Shown piece after piece: positions 5,407 to 6,445 of a stretch of DNA of 6,445 nt. The DNA comes from an uncultured Austwickia sp. (GTDB lineage: Bacteria; Actinomycetota; Actinomycetes; Actinomycetales; Dermatophilaceae), in contig CAKUSI010000220.1 of NCBI GenBank assembly GCA_934678955.1, forward strand, positions 1-6,445. The letters are read 5' to 3'. Each line of letters opens with the position of its first letter. Position 1 is the first letter of the stretch. Under the pieces are notes generated by a model, which saw only the letters and a list, made by a program, of their open reading frames with translations, ran no database searches and was not told the DNA's origin. The position numbers were made by a program, and so were the translations under genes.

Positions 5407-5733
5407 CACAGGCGTTCGAGCCGTTATCAGCGGCGAGCCTCCGGAAGAACGGCGTCGCCGCACGTACCCACCCTGAACCACCAGGGCCAGGAGCGCGTGG
5501 CCCGCTCACTAGAACCGGACGGGAGGGCCCGTCACAGCCTCGACCAGAGTGGTCGCTGCCGTCGTCGGCACGCGAGGAACCTGCCCCGCCGGGCAGGGGC
5601 CGCGGGGCGTGCCGACGCAGGCAGCGGCAAGCGAGGTGGTACCGCGGCGCCCGGCATCGGCCGGCAGGGTCGTCCTCGTGCGAGAGCAGCGCGATGTCAG
5701 CACGACCCCGTACGACCCGCAGAACACGGAGAG
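5407..5733 (+). promoter_or_regulatory. Translational T-box riboswitch (tRNA-Ile sensing) of ileS
   Basis: The leader senses uncharged tRNA-Ile. Stem I (5411-5459) pairs GGCG/CGCC at its base and GCCGTT (5420-5425) with AACGGC (5448-5453). This presents the isoleucine codon AUC (5426-5428), followed by a purine, under a very small apical hairpin, the short Stem I form of actinobacterial ileS. The middle part holds hairpins at 5484-5503 (GGGCCA/TGGCCC), 5518-5533 (GACGGG/CCCGTC) and 5541-5555 (CGACCA/TGGTCG), then a long Stem III (5555-5625). The canonical T-box GAGGTGGTACCGCGG is at 5633-5647. Its UGGU (5637-5640) complements an ACCA acceptor end, as expected for tRNA-Ile with discriminator A. 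GCGAGG (5631-5636) pairs with CCTCGT (5674-5679) to form the antisequestrator. The latter strand, as CTCGTG (5675-5680), can instead pair CACGGAG (5725-5731, one bulged G) and cover the ileS Shine-Dalgarno. There is no U-tract terminator. Confidence 0.9.
5728..5733 (+). promoter_or_regulatory. ileS: ileS Shine-Dalgarno, likely sequestered
   Basis: GGAGAG lies 9 nt before the ileS ATG. Its GGAG is within the segment that can pair with the 3' strand of the T-box antisequestrator, so access should depend on uncharged tRNA-Ile binding. Confidence 0.7.
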
Positions 5734-5742
5734 TCCACTCAC

Positions 5743-6445
5743 ATGACCTACCCCAAGGCCCAGGCCGAGCGCGCCGACGACGCGACCCGGGGCGCCGCCT
5801 TCGGCATCCCCGCGAGCCCTCGCTTCCCCCAGATCGAGCGCCGGATCCTCGACTACTGGGCCGCCGACGGCACCTTCCTCGCTTCGGTGGAGTGCCGCGA
5901 CGCGGGCCACCAGGGGTCCAACGAGTTCGTCTTCTACGACGGCCCGCCCTTCGCGAACGGACTGCCGCACTACGGACACCTGCTCACGGGCTACGTCAAG
6001 GACGTGGTGCCGCGGTACGAGACCATGCGGGGCCGCCGGGTCGAGCGCCGGTTCGGCTGGGACACCCACGGCCTGCCCGCCGAGCTGGAGGCCCAGCGCC
6101 TCCTGTCGATCTCCACCAAGAAGGAGATCGAGCAGATGGGCATCGACGCGTTCAACCGTGAGTGCCGGGAGTCGGTGCTGCGGTACACGCGCGAGTGGGA
6201 GGACTACGTGACCCGGCAGGCCCGCTGGGTCGACTTCGACAACGACTACAAGACGCTCGACCCGTCCTACATGGAGTCGGTGATCTGGGCGTTCAAGTCG
6301 CTCTACGACAAGGGGCTGGTCTACGAGGGGCACAAGGTGCTCCCGTACTGCTGGAACGACGAGACCCCCCTGTCCAACCACGAGCTGCGGATGGACGACG
6401 AGGTCTACCAGCAGCGCCAGGACCCGTCGGTGTCGGTGTGGGTGG
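5743..6445 (+). CDS. ileS: Isoleucine--tRNA ligase, eukaryote-like type 2 (N-terminal 234 residues, runs off right edge)
   Basis: Class I synthetase that charges tRNA-Ile in the cytoplasm. The visible part starts [13 protein letters not shown] and includes [18 protein letters not shown], the nucleotide-binding segment [18 protein letters not shown] with HYGH as the HIGH motif (76-79), and [18 protein letters not shown] (101-118). The HYGH plus GWDxHGLP form and the [20 protein letters not shown] segment mark the eukaryote-like IleS2, a form known for low mupirocin sensitivity. The visible region ends in the run toward CP1 ([18 protein letters not shown]). The editing domain, KMSKS and anticodon-binding domain lie outside the window; the full protein should be about 1,050-1,100 residues. 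The start is set by homology and by a GGAGAG with a 9-nt spacer. Expression is controlled by the T-box leader directly upstream. It is divergent from valS. Confidence 0.96.
   Translation, partial: MTYPKAQAERADDATRGAAFGIPASPRFPQIERRILDYWAADGTFLASVECRDAGHQGSNEFVFYDGPPFANGLPHYGHLLTGYVKDVVPRYETMRGRRVERRFGWDTHGLPAELEAQRLLSISTKKEIEQMGIDAFNRECRESVLRYTREWEDYVTRQARWVDFDNDYKTLDPSYMESVIWAFKSLYDKGLVYEGHKVLPYCWNDETPLSNHELRMDDEVYQQRQDPSVSVWV

Noticed and set aside
5648..5742. Intrinsic terminator in the ileS T-box leader
   Set aside because: No hairpin with a following U-tract exists between the T-box and the start codon, which favours translational control.
5509..6381. A minus-strand open frame of 290 codons opposite the T-box and ileS
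   Set aside because: It is the complement of the ileS coding region and the structured leader, with no independent start signal or motif.
1..6445. CRISPR array, insertion sequence, integrase or tRNA gene
   Set aside because: No regular repeat-spacer pattern, transposase or integrase motifs, or tRNA-like cloverleaf was recognised on either strand.

Overview
The window looks like a chromosomal segment of a high-GC Gram-positive bacterium (Actinomycetota, perhaps Micrococcales). The reasons are the very high GC content with GC-rich third codon positions, a ValRS of the archaeal-like (type 2) form, an IleRS of the eukaryote-like (type 2) form, an ileS T-box leader with a very short Stem I and no intrinsic terminator, and antitoxin genes that appear to be leaderless. 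The genus cannot be fixed from the sequence alone.

Layout. The left part reads on the minus strand, in transcription order: a Phd-type antitoxin (4561-4301), a PIN-domain VapC toxin (4323-3898), valS (3760-977), an AbiEii/MenT-like nucleotidyltransferase (941-246) and the start of a small partner gene (249 to beyond the left edge). Divergent from these on the plus strand are a VapB antitoxin (4687-4929) and a VapC toxin (4926-5300). After a short gap come a promoter, a T-box riboswitch (about 5407-5733) and the first 234 codons of ileS (5743 to the right edge).

Reading. Three toxin-antitoxin or toxin-antitoxin-like modules are packed around two aminoacyl-tRNA synthetase genes. valS is enclosed on both sides by same-strand modules. 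The two small-antitoxin operons share a 125-bp divergent control region. In it each antitoxin start codon lies 6-7 nt after a TANNNT -10 hexamer, so both messages are probably leaderless, and repeated half-sites overlap both promoters. Toxins follow their antitoxins by overlapping genes (23 bp and 4 bp).

The best-supported regulatory element is the ileS T-box. It has an AUC isoleucine specifier in a short Stem I, a canonical T-box bulge whose UGGU matches an ACCA acceptor end, and a helix that could hide the ileS Shine-Dalgarno when uncharged tRNA-Ile is absent. No U-tract terminator is present, so control is most likely translational. VapC and MenT-like toxins often act on tRNA, so their clustering with valS and ileS is suggestive. 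A functional link is only a hypothesis.
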